Part shown: one piece after another, positions 29,495-40,255 of the stretch
How positions within the stretch are numbered: the stretch's first letter is position 1
How the letters are laid out: every line of letters begins with the position of its first letter
From: Pelagibacteraceae bacterium AG-404-P07
Lineage (GTDB): Bacteria; Pseudomonadota; Alphaproteobacteria; Pelagibacterales; Pelagibacteraceae
Direction: 5' to 3'
Length of the DNA: 64,000 bases
NCBI GenBank assembly: GCA_003216235.1
Contig: QCJE01000002.1
Location: 1-64,000, forward strand
Notes under the pieces: generated by a model
The model's input: the letters and a program-made list of their open reading frames with translations, nothing else
What the model was told of the DNA's origin: nothing
Database searches by the model: none
Translations under genes and position numbers: made by a program

Positions 29495-29790
29495 TATAAA
29501 TTTAACTCCAATTTAGCTGCATCTGACATCATATCTTTTGTCCATGGTGGATCCCAGACTAATTGTAAATCAACGTCATCGATTTCTTCTACTTGCATAG
29601 CTCCTTCTTTCACTTCTTTAGGCAAACTTTCAGCAACTGGACAATTTGGTGTTGTAAGTGTCATTTTTATTTCTGCTTTTTTGCCTTTTACTTGAATATC
29701 ATAGATCAAACCAAGTTCATAAATATTTACAGGTAATTCAGGGTCATAAATTTTTCTTATTTCATTAATTATTTTATCTTTAATTTCCAT
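29494..29790 (-). CDS. sufT: SufT/DUF59 (MIP18-like) Fe-S assembly protein
   Basis: IRKIYDPELPVNIYELGLIYDI, TTPNCPVAESLP, LVWDPPWTKDMMSDAAKLELNL. Confidence 0.9.
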   Translation of the reverse strand: MEIKDKIINEIRKIYDPELPVNIYELGLIYDIQVKGKKAEIKMTLTTPNCPVAESLPKEVKEGAMQVEEIDDVDLQLVWDPPWTKDMMSDAAKLELNL

Positions 29791-29795
29791 AAAAA

Positions 29796-30260
29796 TTAAT
29801 CCTCAGTACTAACTTTCTTTCCATCATTTTCCATTGCCGAAACTAATGTGTGCCATGATAGTGTAGCACATTTAACTCTCATAGGAAATTGTTTAACTCC
29901 TGAAAGACACATAAGTTTTGTTTTGTCATCTTCTTTTAAAATCTTATTTTTAAGTTCTGGATTTTCTTTTATCATTCCTAAAAAATCTTTAATTATTTCT
30001 TTAGCCTCATTATCACTTTTTCCTTTTATAAGATCTGTCATTATAGAAGCTGATGCCATAGATATTGCACAACCACTTCCTTCAAAAGATATATCTTCTA
30101 CTTTTCTTTGATTGTTTAATTTTAAATACACATGAACGTTATCTCCACATAAAGGATTGTTTCCTTTAGCATCTTTATTAAAATTTTCTGTCTTTCCTAA
30201 ATTCCTAGGATTTTTACCATGTTCTAAAATTATTTCTTGATATAAATCTTTTAAGTTCAT
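29796..30260 (-). CDS. sufU: SufU/NifU-like scaffold/sulfurtransferase
   Basis: NPLCGDNVHVYL, FEGSGCAISMASASIMTD, RVKCATLSWHTL. Confidence 0.93.
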   Translation of the reverse strand: MNLKDLYQEIILEHGKNPRNLGKTENFNKDAKGNNPLCGDNVHVYLKLNNQRKVEDISFEGSGCAISMASASIMTDLIKGKSDNEAKEIIKDFLGMIKENPELKNKILKEDDKTKLMCLSGVKQFPMRVKCATLSWHTLVSAMENDGKKVSTED

Positions 30261-31477
30261 TTTAATTCAAAAATTTTTTTACAATTGTTAATACCTTCAT
30301 TTAATTTATCCAAATCATCTTTAGTATTATAAACTCCCAAAGAAGCTCTAGCACTAGCGGAAATACCTAATTTATCATGAAGTATTTGACAACAATGATG
30401 ACCTGCTCTTATCGCAACTCCCGTTTCATCTAAAATAGTTGCAATATCATGTGGATGAACACCTTCGATGGTAAAAGATAATACCCCACCTCTTTCCTTT
30501 GGATTTCCAATTAATTTTACAGAATTATTTTTTTGTAAAATTTCTTGTCCATATTCAATTAATTCCTTTTCATGTTTAATAATATTTTCAATTCCTATAC
30601 TTTCAATAAATTTTATCGATTGATCAAATGCAATTACTTGTGCAGTTGCCATTGTTCCTGCTTCATACTTATTAGGAAGATCGCCATATGAAATTCTATC
30701 TTTTTTAACTTCATTTATCATTCCTCCACCACCTTGATAAGGAGGAAGTTGTTCAAGCCATTTTTTTTTTCCATACAAAACACCAAGTCCTGTTGGTCCA
30801 TACATCTTATGACATGAGATTGCATAGAAATCACAATCTAAGTCTTGCATATCTAACTTTAAATGTGGACCACCTTGACAACCATCAACTACTACAACTA
30901 TTCCTTTCGAATGAGCTAATTGAGTAATTTCTTTTATAGGTAAAACTGAGCCAGTAACATTTGATAAATGAGTTATTGCTATTATTTTTGTTTTATCTGT
31001 TATTTCTTTTTCTATATTTTCAATAGGAATATCACCATCTTCATTGATTTCAGCAAATTTAATTTTAATATTTTTTGATTTTCTTAAAAAATGCCAAGGA
31101 ACATAATTAGAATGATGTTCTAATTCTGTGATTAAAACTTCATCATTTGGCTCCAGAATTGATTGGCCCAGCGTATTTGCTACTAGATTCAATGCTTCAG
31201 TAGCTCCTTTAGTAAATACAATTTCATTTTTATCTTTAGCATTAATATACTTTTGAACTGAAGATCTTGTATTTTCATATAAATTTGTTGCTGCAACTGC
31301 CAAATAATGAACACTTCTTCCAACATTAGAAAATTGTTTTGAGTAAAAATCATTTATTCTATCTAAAACAATCTTAGGTTTTTGCGATGAGTTAGCACTG
31401 TCTAAATAAACTAAATCGTTATTTTGAATTTTTTCATCAAAAATTGGAAATTCTTTTTTAATATCACCTATATTCAT
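30257..31477 (-). CDS. sufS: Cysteine desulfurase
   Basis: VYLDSANSSQKP, SCHKMYGPTGLGVLYG, RAGHHCCQ. Confidence 0.95.
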   Translation of the reverse strand: MNIGDIKKEFPIFDEKIQNNDLVYLDSANSSQKPKIVLDRINDFYSKQFSNVGRSVHYLAVAATNLYENTRSSVQKYINAKDKNEIVFTKGATEALNLVANTLGQSILEPNDEVLITELEHHSNYVPWHFLRKSKNIKIKFAEINEDGDIPIENIEKEITDKTKIIAITHLSNVTGSVLPIKEITQLAHSKGIVVVVDGCQGGPHLKLDMQDLDCDFYAISCHKMYGPTGLGVLYGKKKWLEQLPPYQGGGGMINEVKKDRISYGDLPNKYEAGTMATAQVIAFDQSIKFIESIGIENIIKHEKELIEYGQEILQKNNSVKLIGNPKERGGVLSFTIEGVHPHDIATILDETGVAIRAGHHCCQILHDKLGISASARASLGVYNTKDDLDKLNEGINNCKKIFELK

Positions 31478-32721
31478 TCCTTTAATCCAATCATATTTTT
31501 AATCAAATTTTTAATCTCTGAGTCTGTAATCTTTTCAACAACATCTAGTAAAAAACCATTAATCAAAAGTTCTTTAGATTGTTTGTAACTCAGGCCCCTA
31601 GACATTAAGTAAAAAATTGAATTTTCGTTTAAACTTCCAGACGCCGAACCATGAGAACATTTCACATCATCAGCATATATTTCCAATTCTGGCTTAACAT
31701 TAAACTCTGAAGTTTCATCTAATAAAATTGCTTTACTTAACTGATAACCATCAGTTTTTTGTGCCTTAGAATTCACAAATATTTTTCCTTGGTAAGCAGC
31801 TTTTGAATTTTTTCCAAGAACGCTCTTGATAAGTTGATAACTTTTAGTGTTTTCTACTAAGTGATTAATTGTAGTTCTAATTTCATGTTGTTGATTTTCT
31901 CTTAATGAAAAAACACCATTTACAAAAGCAGATGAAAATTCACCATTTAAATTACAATTAACTTCATTTTTAAAAAAATTTGATCCTGCAGATAAAATAA
32001 ATGTTTCTGAAATACTATTAGAGTCTTGCTCTATATTGTTAAATGAGTATTTTAAATTATCATTTTTGAAATTATCAACTTTAAAATTCTTAAGAATTGA
32101 GTCCTTTTTTAAATTAAAGCTATATAAAATATTCGAAAAATTTTTAGCTGATTTATCAGTAAAAAAATCAATAAGTCTTAATGAACTATTTTTCTCTAAA
32201 TCAAAATCTAATCTTAAATTAACATTTTTTGATTTTGTTTTTTCATTAGTTGAATGATAAATTATGAGGGGTTTCTTTAAAGAATAATTCTCTTTAATTA
32301 CAATTTTAAAAGCCTTATTTGTAAACGCGTTATTTAAATCTATTAATGAGTTTTCATTATCAAATGTAATTTTTTTTTCTATTTCATCACTAATTTCAAT
32401 CTTGTTTTTATCCTCGTAATTAAAATCAATTTTTTCAATTCTTCCATTGATAAAAATAATTTTATTATGCTCTAAACCATCAACAAAAATAGATGAATCA
32501 ATTTTATTTGGTAATGAATAATCATTATAAAAACTTAAATTTCTTATACTTTTTTTAATAATTTGATTAATGTCTAAAAATTTCCAATTTTCTTGTTTTT
32601 TATTTGGAAATCCATTCTTCATAAACTTTTCCAAAAATTTCCTTTTCAGCTTGATGTCTTTTTCAGAAATGTCTAGTTTTTTTGCTATCTTATTAAAATC
32701 TAATTCTAATTGTTCAGTCAT
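31474..32721 (-). CDS. sufD: Fe-S assembly protein SufD
   Basis: C-terminal AYQGKIFVNSKAQKTDGYQLSKAILLDETSEFNVKPELEIYADDVKCSHGSASG. Confidence 0.93.
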   Translation of the reverse strand: MTEQLELDFNKIAKKLDISEKDIKLKRKFLEKFMKNGFPNKKQENWKFLDINQIIKKSIRNLSFYNDYSLPNKIDSSIFVDGLEHNKIIFINGRIEKIDFNYEDKNKIEISDEIEKKITFDNENSLIDLNNAFTNKAFKIVIKENYSLKKPLIIYHSTNEKTKSKNVNLRLDFDLEKNSSLRLIDFFTDKSAKNFSNILYSFNLKKDSILKNFKVDNFKNDNLKYSFNNIEQDSNSISETFILSAGSNFFKNEVNCNLNGEFSSAFVNGVFSLRENQQHEIRTTINHLVENTKSYQLIKSVLGKNSKAAYQGKIFVNSKAQKTDGYQLSKAILLDETSEFNVKPELEIYADDVKCSHGSASGSLNENSIFYLMSRGLSYKQSKELLINGFLLDVVEKITDSEIKNLIKNMIGLKE

Positions 32722-33456
32722 TTAATTAAAGCTTTCATATCCTTTTTTTTCTAATTCTATTGCAAGTTCTGGACCTCCAGATTTTATTATTTTTCCATTC
32801 ATTAAAACATGAACGAAGTCTGGTTTGATATAATCTAATAATCTTTGGTAATGAGTAATAATTAAGAAAGAATTATCTTTATTTCTAAGAGTATTGACAC
32901 CATCAGCAACTGTTTTTAGAGCATCAATATCTAAACCTGAATCTGTTTCATCTAAAATAGATAACTTTGGTTCTAACATAGACATTTGTAAAATCTCATT
33001 TTTCTTTTTTTCACCCCCAGAAAAACCAACATTCAATTGTCTGTTTAATTTTTCTTCATCAAATTTTAGTTCTTTTGCTTTTTCTTTAACAAGCTTTAAA
33101 AATTCGATAGCATCTAGCTCTTTCTCTCCACGTGCTTTTCTTACTGCATTCAGAGATGTTTTTAAAAAGATATTTGTATTTACTCCTGGAATTTCTAAAG
33201 GATATTGAAATGCTAAAAATATACCTTTATGTGCTCTTTCTTCTGTTTCAAGATCGAATAAATCTTTATTCTCAAATAAAATCTCACCTGATACCTCGTA
33301 TCCTTTTTTACCGGAAAGAATATTGGATAATGTGCTTTTGCCTGAACCATTAGGACCCATAATTGCATGCACTTCACCTGGATTAATATTTAGAGAAAAA
33401 CCCTTTAAAATTGACTTGTTTTCCACGTTTGCATTAAGATTATTAATTTTCAGCAT
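32722..33456 (-). CDS. sufC: Fe-S assembly ATPase SufC
   Basis: Walker A GPNGSGKST, NVGFSGGEKKKNEILQM, ILDETDSGLD. Confidence 0.96.
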   Translation of the reverse strand: MLKINNLNANVENKSILKGFSLNINPGEVHAIMGPNGSGKSTLSNILSGKKGYEVSGEILFENKDLFDLETEERAHKGIFLAFQYPLEIPGVNTNIFLKTSLNAVRKARGEKELDAIEFLKLVKEKAKELKFDEEKLNRQLNVGFSGGEKKKNEILQMSMLEPKLSILDETDSGLDIDALKTVADGVNTLRNKDNSFLIITHYQRLLDYIKPDFVHVLMNGKIIKSGGPELAIELEKKGYESFN

Positions 33457-34898
33457 TAACCTACGCTCCCTTCAAGACTGATGCCTACTAACTTTTGTGC
33501 CTCTACAGCAAACTCCATGGGTAATTGCTGTAGCACCTCTTTACAAAATCCATTTACAATTAATCCTACTGCATCTTCCGGGTTTAATCCTCTTTGCTGA
33601 CAATAATGTAATTGTTCCTCGCTAATCTTTGATGTAGTTGCTTCATGAGCTATATTTGAGTCAAAATTTTTGTTTTTAATATAAGGTACTGTGTGAGCTC
33701 CACATTTGTTCCCCATTAATAAAGAGTCACACTGAGTATAATTACTAGAATTTTTTGCTTTAGAATGAATATCAACTAAACCTCTATAAGTCATGTCAGA
33801 AAATCCAGCACTAATACCCTTTGAAATTATTTTGCTTTTAGTATTTTTTCCTAAATGGATCATTTTAGTTCCAGTATCTGCTTTTTGATGGTTATTAGTA
33901 ATAGCTATTGAATAAAACTCACCAATTGAGTTATCACCTTTTAATATGCAGCTTGGATATTTCCAAGTTATAGCGGAGCCAGTTTCAACTTGAGTCCAAG
34001 AAATTTTAGAATTTTTTCCTTTGCACAAACCTCTTTTAGTTACAAAATTATATATTCCACCTTTTCCATTTTCATCACCTGGATACCAGTTTTGAACAGT
34101 TGAGTATTTAATTTCTGCGTCGTCTAATGCTATTAATTCAACATTAGCTGCATGCAGTTGATTTTCATCTCTCATCGGCGCTGTACAACCCTCCAAGTAA
34201 CTTACATAACTTCCTTTGTCAGCAACAATTAGTGTTCTTTCAAACTGTCCAGTTTCAGATGCATTTATTCTAAAATAAGTTGAAAGTTCCATCGGACATC
34301 TTACTCCTTCAGGAATATAAACAAATGAACCATCAGTAAAAACAGCTGAATTAAGAGTAGCAAAGAAATGGTCTGTTAATGGAATTACTGATCCTAAATA
34401 TTTTTTTACTAATTCAGGATGCTTTTGTATTGCTTCTGACATAGAACAAAAAATAATTCCATGTTTAGTCAATTCACCTTTAAATGTAGTTGCAACAGAA
34501 ACTGAGTCAAATACTGCATCTACAGCAATACCATTAAGCCTTGCTTGTTCTTGAAGTGGTATGCCTAATTTATTATAAGTTTCTAGGAGTTTAGGATCAA
34601 GTTCGTCAAGACTCTTAGGCTTATCTTTCATGCTTTTTGGGGCTGAATAATAATATAAATCTTGATAATCAATTTTTGGGTATTTTGGTTTTTGCCAATT
34701 AGGTTCTTTTAATTGTTTAAATCTTTCAAAAGCTTTTAACCTAAAATCTAACATCCATTTTGGCTCTTTTTTAATATTTGAAATAAATTTAATTGTATCT
34801 TCGTTTAGTCCCTTAGGGGCCTTTATATTTTCTATATCAGTAGTAAAACCGTATTTGTAATCTTTTAATTTTTCTATATCTTTTTGTCTTGTATCCAT
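33456..34898 (-). CDS. sufB: Fe-S assembly protein SufB
   Basis: [74 protein letters not shown]. Confidence 0.96.
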   Translation of the reverse strand: MDTRQKDIEKLKDYKYGFTTDIENIKAPKGLNEDTIKFISNIKKEPKWMLDFRLKAFERFKQLKEPNWQKPKYPKIDYQDLYYYSAPKSMKDKPKSLDELDPKLLETYNKLGIPLQEQARLNGIAVDAVFDSVSVATTFKGELTKHGIIFCSMSEAIQKHPELVKKYLGSVIPLTDHFFATLNSAVFTDGSFVYIPEGVRCPMELSTYFRINASETGQFERTLIVADKGSYVSYLEGCTAPMRDENQLHAANVELIALDDAEIKYSTVQNWYPGDENGKGGIYNFVTKRGLCKGKNSKISWTQVETGSAITWKYPSCILKGDNSIGEFYSIAITNNHQKADTGTKMIHLGKNTKSKIISKGISAGFSDMTYRGLVDIHSKAKNSSNYTQCDSLLMGNKCGAHTVPYIKNKNFDSNIAHEATTSKISEEQLHYCQQRGLNPEDAVGLIVNGFCKEVLQQLPMEFAVEAQKLVGISLEGSVG

Positions 34899-34899
34899 T

Positions 34900-35325
34900 T
34901 TAAATTCTTTTCTCAGAATTATCTTTGACTAAATCCTCTAAACTTTTTTCATTAAAAAAATTGTTTATATGGTTTTCTAATTCATCCCAAAGATTGTGTG
35001 TTAAACATTTTGTCAATTTACCATTACAACCTTTTTTAGACTCTTTCTTGCATTTAACAGTCTTTACTTTTTCATCTACAGCATCAAAAATATTATTTAG
35101 TTTAATCTCTTTAGCTTTTTTATTTAAAATATAACCACCTTGAATACCTCTCACGCTTTGGACTATTTCTTTTTTTCTTAATTTAGAAAAAATTTGTTCC
35201 AAATAGTCTAAGGAAATACCTTGTCTTAAAGAAATATCTCTGAGAGAAACTGGGTTGATATTGTCAAATCTTGCCAGGTCCGCTAAAGCCATTACCGCAT
35301 ATCTGCCTTTAGATGTAAGTTTCAT
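34900..35325 (-). CDS. iscR: Rrf2-family Fe-S regulator IscR
   Basis: [18 protein letters not shown]; Cys-x7-Cys-x5-Cys-LTH-NLW cluster ligands; first gene of suf operon. Confidence 0.92.
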   Translation of the reverse strand: MKLTSKGRYAVMALADLARFDNINPVSLRDISLRQGISLDYLEQIFSKLRKKEIVQSVRGIQGGYILNKKAKEIKLNNIFDAVDEKVKTVKCKKESKKGCNGKLTKCLTHNLWDELENHINNFFNEKSLEDLVKDNSEKRI

Positions 35326-35351
35326 AATCCTTTATTTTACTGGGTATATAT

Positions 35352-35376
35352 AAACCTGAGTAAAATAGTCAAGTAT
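35352..35376 (-). promoter_or_regulatory. IscR type-1-like operator overlapping the iscR-suf promoter
   Basis: Minus strand ATACTTGACTATTTTACTCAGGTTT matches the remembered E. coli type-1 consensus ATASYYGACTRWWWYAGTCRRSTAT at 23/25; contains TTGACT -35 with TATATA 16 nt downstream. Confidence 0.75.
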
Positions 35377-35458
35377 CATAGTAAAAAAAAAACTAACATA
35401 TTGTCACGCAGTTGTGGTAAATGTATTTTTTTTTTGAGAATAATAATCAATTACAATT

Positions 35459-36115
35459 ATGGATAACAAAATATTAGACATATTTATTCCAGGGCCAGCA
35501 GGAAGATTAGAGGCTAAATATTTTAAAAGTAAAAAAGCTACATCACCAATTGCTCTAGTGTTGCAACCACATCCTCAATATGGAGGAACAATGAACAACA
35601 AAGTTGTAGTTGAGACTTTCAATACATTCATGGAAAATAACTTTTCTGTATGTAGAGTAAATTTTCGTGGAGTTGGAAAGAGTGATGGTGAATTTGATGA
35701 TGGACAAGGAGAATTAGCTGATGCGGCAGCTGCATTAGATTGGTTAGAGAGAGAAAATTTTGATAATTCACAATGCTGGGTTTCTGGTTTCTCTTTTGGT
35801 TCTTTAATCGCAATGCAATTACTTATGAGAAGACCTGAAATAAACAGATTTGTAGCTATTTCTCCTCAACCTAATGTTTATGATTTTTCTTTTTTATCGC
35901 CATGCCCTACCTCGGGAATAATGCTTTATGGAAAAAAAGATGAATTAGTTCCTGTTGAATTTATTAATGAACTTAATAAACGTTTAAGTTCACAAAAAGG
36001 AATAAAAGTTGAATTCCAATCTATAGCCGATGCAAACCATTTTTTTGCTAAAAGTGAAAGTGTTCTTATAAAAAATTTAGATAAATATATTAAAAAAGAA
36101 ACTGCCTTATATTAA
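35459..36115 (+). CDS. Alpha/beta hydrolase
   Basis: LVLQPHPQYGGTMNNKVV, RVNFRGVGKSDGEFDDGQGE, GFSFGSLIAMQ. Confidence 0.9.
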   Translation: MDNKILDIFIPGPAGRLEAKYFKSKKATSPIALVLQPHPQYGGTMNNKVVVETFNTFMENNFSVCRVNFRGVGKSDGEFDDGQGELADAAAALDWLERENFDNSQCWVSGFSFGSLIAMQLLMRRPEINRFVAISPQPNVYDFSFLSPCPTSGIMLYGKKDELVPVEFINELNKRLSSQKGIKVEFQSIADANHFFAKSESVLIKNLDKYIKKETALY

Positions 36116-37254
36116 AAATTTTTATTTATTTCACCACCAACAGTAGGATTTTTGCATCTCGTAGTTTCTGGAAAAGATATAGGCAATCCTAAATAAGATC
36201 TTACAGCCAAATAACCAAAAGCTTGAGCTTCAATGAAGTCTCCATCAAAACCAAACTCATCAATATTCTTTAATTTAATATTTGTATCAGATAAATATTT
36301 TTCAACTAGCTCTATTAAATAAGTATTTTTTCTCCCCCCTCCACTCAATAAAAAATATCCATAATCTTTTTTTTTTACAGAATTTATATACCTCACTCCT
36401 TCTGAGATTGAGTATGCAGTAAAATCGGTTATTGTAGCACAACCATCTTCAAATGATAATCCTCTTACAAACGATAAATCAAAATCTTTAACATCTAAAG
36501 ATTTTTCATATGAACTAATAGCAAAATTTTCTTTTGCTTGATTTACTATCAATTCATTTACTTTTCCAGATTTAGCGATATTACCATTTTCATCAAATCT
36601 TAATTTTGAATTTTTTCTAACCCATTCATCTATCATACAATTGCCAGGACTAATATCTCGTGCTTTTAAATTAATTTCATTTTTATCTTCAAAAACAATA
36701 GTGACATTACTAATACCTCCAATGTTAATCACGCTGATTGGAAGATTTATTTTTTTTTTTTGACAAATAATTTTAGAGATTACTTTGTGGAATATTGGTG
36801 TTAATGGAGCACCTTGGCCACCCTTTTCTAAGTCATTTTTTCTAAAATTGTTAATAACAATTTTTTTTGTCAATTGAGATAATAATTTTCCATCACCTAA
36901 TTGTTTTGAAATTTTAAGATCAGGATTATGATAAATAGTTTGACCATGAAATCCTATCAAATCTATATTGTCTTTATAATTACTCAAAACTTCATTAACA
37001 ACCTTGCTGTGAAATAATGTAATTTCCCTCTCTAAATCATCTAATTCATTTGAATTATCAATAAGGTCTTTATTGTCTGAAATCTTACTTCGTAAATTTG
37101 CTATTTTTTTTTGCAATTTATCATCGAATTTATAGTATTTGTCTAAAATACAAGTAAATTCATTATATCCATCAGATTTTACCAATGATAAATCTACACC
37201 ATCTAAAGAAGTACCACTCATTAATCCAACAGCCGTGAATACTTTATTTGTCAT
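36112..37254 (-). CDS. anmK: Anhydro-N-acetylmuramic acid kinase
   Basis: GLMSGTSLDGVD, IGFHGQTIYHNP, NIGGISNVT; divergent to tyrS. Confidence 0.93.
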   Translation of the reverse strand: MTNKVFTAVGLMSGTSLDGVDLSLVKSDGYNEFTCILDKYYKFDDKLQKKIANLRSKISDNKDLIDNSNELDDLEREITLFHSKVVNEVLSNYKDNIDLIGFHGQTIYHNPDLKISKQLGDGKLLSQLTKKIVINNFRKNDLEKGGQGAPLTPIFHKVISKIICQKKKINLPISVINIGGISNVTIVFEDKNEINLKARDISPGNCMIDEWVRKNSKLRFDENGNIAKSGKVNELIVNQAKENFAISSYEKSLDVKDFDLSFVRGLSFEDGCATITDFTAYSISEGVRYINSVKKKDYGYFLLSGGGRKNTYLIELVEKYLSDTNIKLKNIDEFGFDGDFIEAQAFGYLAVRSYLGLPISFPETTRCKNPTVGGEINKNF

Positions 37255-37301
37255 TAATATTTTTTTTTAATAAATTTTGTATATTGTAGAACTATAATCT
37301 T

Positions 37302-38531
37302 ATGAATAAATTTTTAAAAGAATTTAAAGATAGAGGATTTTTCTTTCAATGTACTGATGAAAATGAATTATCTAATTTATTGAATAAACAAAGAGTTAAA
37401 GCCTATATTGGATTTGATTGCACCGCTGAAAGTTTACATGTTGGAAGTTTGCTTCAAATAATGTGTTTAAAACTTCTTCAAAGTCACGGTCATCAACCCA
37501 TAGTTCTTTTAGGTGGAGGAACAACTAGAATAGGAGATCCATCCGGAAAAGATAAAACAAGAAAAATTTTAACAGATAAAGAAATTAATAAGAATTCAAA
37601 GAACATAGAAAAAATATTAAAAAAATTTTTATCTACTAAAGATAAAAAAACAAAACCAATATTCGTTAATAATTTTAAATGGCTTAAAAATTTAAATTAT
37701 ATCTCTTTTCTTAGAGATATTGGAAAACATTTTACAATAAATAAAATGTTAACTTTTGATAGTGTAAAAACAAGATTGGATAGAGAACAATCACTCAGTT
37801 ATATGGAGTTTAATTACATGATTTTACAAGCATATGATTTTTTAGAATTAAATAAAAAAGAAAAATGTGTATTGCAAATTGGTGGATCTGATCAATGGGG
37901 TAATATTGTTAATGGAGTTGACTTAATCAAAAGACATTTGAGCAATCAAGCTTACGGTTTAACAACACCATTAATCACCTTAGCTTCTGGAGCAAAAATG
38001 GGAAAAACTGAAACTGGAGCTATTTGGTTAGATAAGAAATTTTTATCATCATATGATTACTGGCAATTTTGGCGAAATACTGATGATAGAGATGTTATTC
38101 AGTTTTTAAAATTTTTTACAGATATTGAAGTTGAAGAAATTGAAAACTTAAAAAATAAAAACATAAATGAGTTAAAAATATTGCTTGCAAATAAAACGAC
38201 TGAAATGCTTCATGGCAGAGAAGAGGCTAAGAAATCAGAAAATATAGCTAGAGAGACATTTTCAGGAAACTCAATTGGTTCAAACTTACCGTCGATTAAA
38301 GTTAAAGAAAATTTAATTAATAATGAAATTAATATTGTTGATTTAGTTATTATATCAAAGTTAGAAAAGTCTAAAAGTGAAATTAGAAGACTAATCAAAG
38401 GAAACGCTGTGAAAATAAATAATGATGTTATTAATGATGAAAAATTAATTATTAATAAAAAATTTTTTAATGAAAATTACTGCAAACTTTCTATTGGAAA
38501 AAAAAGACATTTAAAAATAGAATTAATTTAA
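37302..38531 (+). CDS. tyrS: Tyrosyl-tRNA synthetase
   Basis: YIGFDCTAESLHVGSLLQI, GGSDQWGNI, KMGKT; C-terminal S4-like. Confidence 0.96.
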   Translation: MNKFLKEFKDRGFFFQCTDENELSNLLNKQRVKAYIGFDCTAESLHVGSLLQIMCLKLLQSHGHQPIVLLGGGTTRIGDPSGKDKTRKILTDKEINKNSKNIEKILKKFLSTKDKKTKPIFVNNFKWLKNLNYISFLRDIGKHFTINKMLTFDSVKTRLDREQSLSYMEFNYMILQAYDFLELNKKEKCVLQIGGSDQWGNIVNGVDLIKRHLSNQAYGLTTPLITLASGAKMGKTETGAIWLDKKFLSSYDYWQFWRNTDDRDVIQFLKFFTDIEVEEIENLKNKNINELKILLANKTTEMLHGREEAKKSENIARETFSGNSIGSNLPSIKVKENLINNEINIVDLVIISKLEKSKSEIRRLIKGNAVKINNDVINDEKLIINKKFFNENYCKLSIGKKRHLKIELI

Positions 38532-38533
38532 AA

Positions 38534-39241
38534 TTATTTTTCTAATATTAGGCAAACCAATTTATCATCAAAATATAATATTTTTTTGTACTCTTTATTA
38601 AATTCATCTATTCCTTTAACTATTTCGTAAGATTTTAGACCTAGCAACGTTGAAATATATCTTTTCTTTATCATTTCTACATAATTTTTTTTTGATATTT
38701 TGACATTAAATACAAATTTTTTTTTTTTAATTTTTGGATAAAAACTGGCTATGAATTTAATTATTTTTTCATCTCTTTTTAAAGACATATTAAGTTTTTT
38801 TTTCATTAATGAAAAAGTAGGTATCTTATTATTTAAAGTATCTAAAGTAAGAATAAATATTTTTCCATTTTGATTTAACATATTTTTACAATTAAAGATT
38901 AGCTCTTTTATTTCTTTAAATTCTAATAAATGAATAGTTTGTTTAATTAAGATTAAATCAAATTTTTTTTTATTTTTTTTAAAGTATCTTGTGGCATCAA
39001 TCTTTTTGAAATAAATTCTCTTGTCTCTATCTTCGAATGCTTCAATATCTATACCTATTGGTTTATTCTTTAGTTTCAATCTTGTAGATAAAGATCCTAA
39101 TATCTTTCCTCTTCCACAGCCAATGTCTAGAATTAATGATTTTCTATGTAATTTAGTATGTTTTAATAAAAAACTGTTAAATGATTGAATATATTTTTTT
39201 GAAGAAATCCAAGTTTTGTTGTCCCAATTCTTTAATGACAC
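38534..39241 (-). CDS. Class I SAM-dependent methyltransferase
   Basis: ILDIGCGRGKILGSLS. Confidence 0.85.
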   Translation of the reverse strand: MSLKNWDNKTWISSKKYIQSFNSFLLKHTKLHRKSLILDIGCGRGKILGSLSTRLKLKNKPIGIDIEAFEDRDKRIYFKKIDATRYFKKNKKKFDLILIKQTIHLLEFKEIKELIFNCKNMLNQNGKIFILTLDTLNNKIPTFSLMKKKLNMSLKRDEKIIKFIASFYPKIKKKKFVFNVKISKKNYVEMIKKRYISTLLGLKSYEIVKGIDEFNKEYKKILYFDDKLVCLILEK

Positions 39242-39678
39242 ACAATACCAAATTTTTTAAGTCTCCAATAATTATATGGCCATGGAGTTAAAAAACCAAC
39301 TAAAAGCATGATTGGTACAATGTACCATGTAAGAATAGCGCCACCTGTTAGAAGATAATCCGTTAGGTTCATTGTAATTTCCATACTAATCATTGATATA
39401 AAGCTCATACTCATAGCTGTTTTAAATGCTTTTGAAAAATCTAAATTTTGTTTCATTAAAACTATTGTTTCTAGAATGATACTAGTGATTAAACCATTAA
39501 TAATAGCTAGTACCATTATACCTAAAACTGGAAATGGAATTAGAGTTAATTGAAAAAATAAAATTGTTCCAAAATCACCTATTGCACATCCGAGTAAACA
39601 CCAACCGGTATTTTTGGCACTTCTTTTCCAAGTGTGTATGCAAGACCAATTAAAATTGGTAGAAGCAGTGTTGTCCAT
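39232..39678 (-). CDS. DUF4396-like membrane protein
   Basis: TWKRSAKNTGWCLLGCAIGDFGT resembles DUF4396 core; several TM. Confidence 0.7.
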   Translation of the reverse strand: MDNTASTNFNWSCIHTWKRSAKNTGWCLLGCAIGDFGTILFFQLTLIPFPVLGIMVLAIINGLITSIILETIVLMKQNLDFSKAFKTAMSMSFISMISMEITMNLTDYLLTGGAILTWYIVPIMLLVGFLTPWPYNYWRLKKFGIVCH

Positions 39679-39682
39679 TTAA

Positions 39683-40186
39683 TTATTTTATATTAACTTT
39701 GGCTATCATTCCAGCTTGATAATGACCAGGAACATTACAAGCTACTTCGATGTTAACAGCATTATCAAATTTCCAAATGATATCTCCTTTTTGTTTTGGT
39801 TCTAACAAAACACTGTTACTGTGTGAATGACCCATAGACTTATCCATTTTTGCCATCTTCTTCATTTTTTCTTTATCAATAGAGAAAGCAAGAAGAATTC
39901 CATTCTCAGCCATTTTTATCATCTCTGGCTGATGCTTCATATGCATCATTTTGTTTGCAATATTAAATTCATGAACAAGCATACCTGCATTTTCAACTTC
40001 AAACTTAATTGTTTCACCTTCTTTAATCTGAAATGAACTTGGTTCGTAATAATTATCATACATGACAACTTTTATAACTCTTGTTACATCAGTTTCATCA
40101 CCTTTTGAACCAATTTTCATATTCTTATCTGCATAAGCTATTGAGTTTAAAAGTAGGATTGTAAATAAAATTGTGATTATTTTCAT
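39683..40186 (-). CDS. Secreted cupredoxin-like copper protein
   Basis: Signal peptide; AGMLVHEFNI, His/Met-rich middle, VACNVPGHYQAGM. Confidence 0.88.
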   Translation of the reverse strand: MKIITILFTILLLNSIAYADKNMKIGSKGDETDVTRVIKVVMYDNYYEPSSFQIKEGETIKFEVENAGMLVHEFNIANKMMHMKHQPEMIKMAENGILLAFSIDKEKMKKMAKMDKSMGHSHSNSVLLEPKQKGDIIWKFDNAVNIEVACNVPGHYQAGMIAKVNIK

Positions 40187-40255
40187 AATACAGAATTAAT
40201 ATAGATTAAAATTTTAACAATGGGTCAATTTGTACTTATGTGTTAGTATTAAATT

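Noticed and set aside
38690-39010. Dense poly-T/poly-A tracts
   Set aside because: Explained by Lys/Phe/Ile-rich coding in a very AT-rich methyltransferase gene.
39570-39690. Possible frameshift at the N-terminus of the DUF4396-like gene (the +1 frame also reads as a hydrophobic peptide TTLLLPILIGLAYTLGKEVPKIP)
   Set aside because: The annotated frame contains the conserved WKRSAKNT..CLLGCAIGD core, so the alternative frame is probably coincidental; needs homolog alignment.
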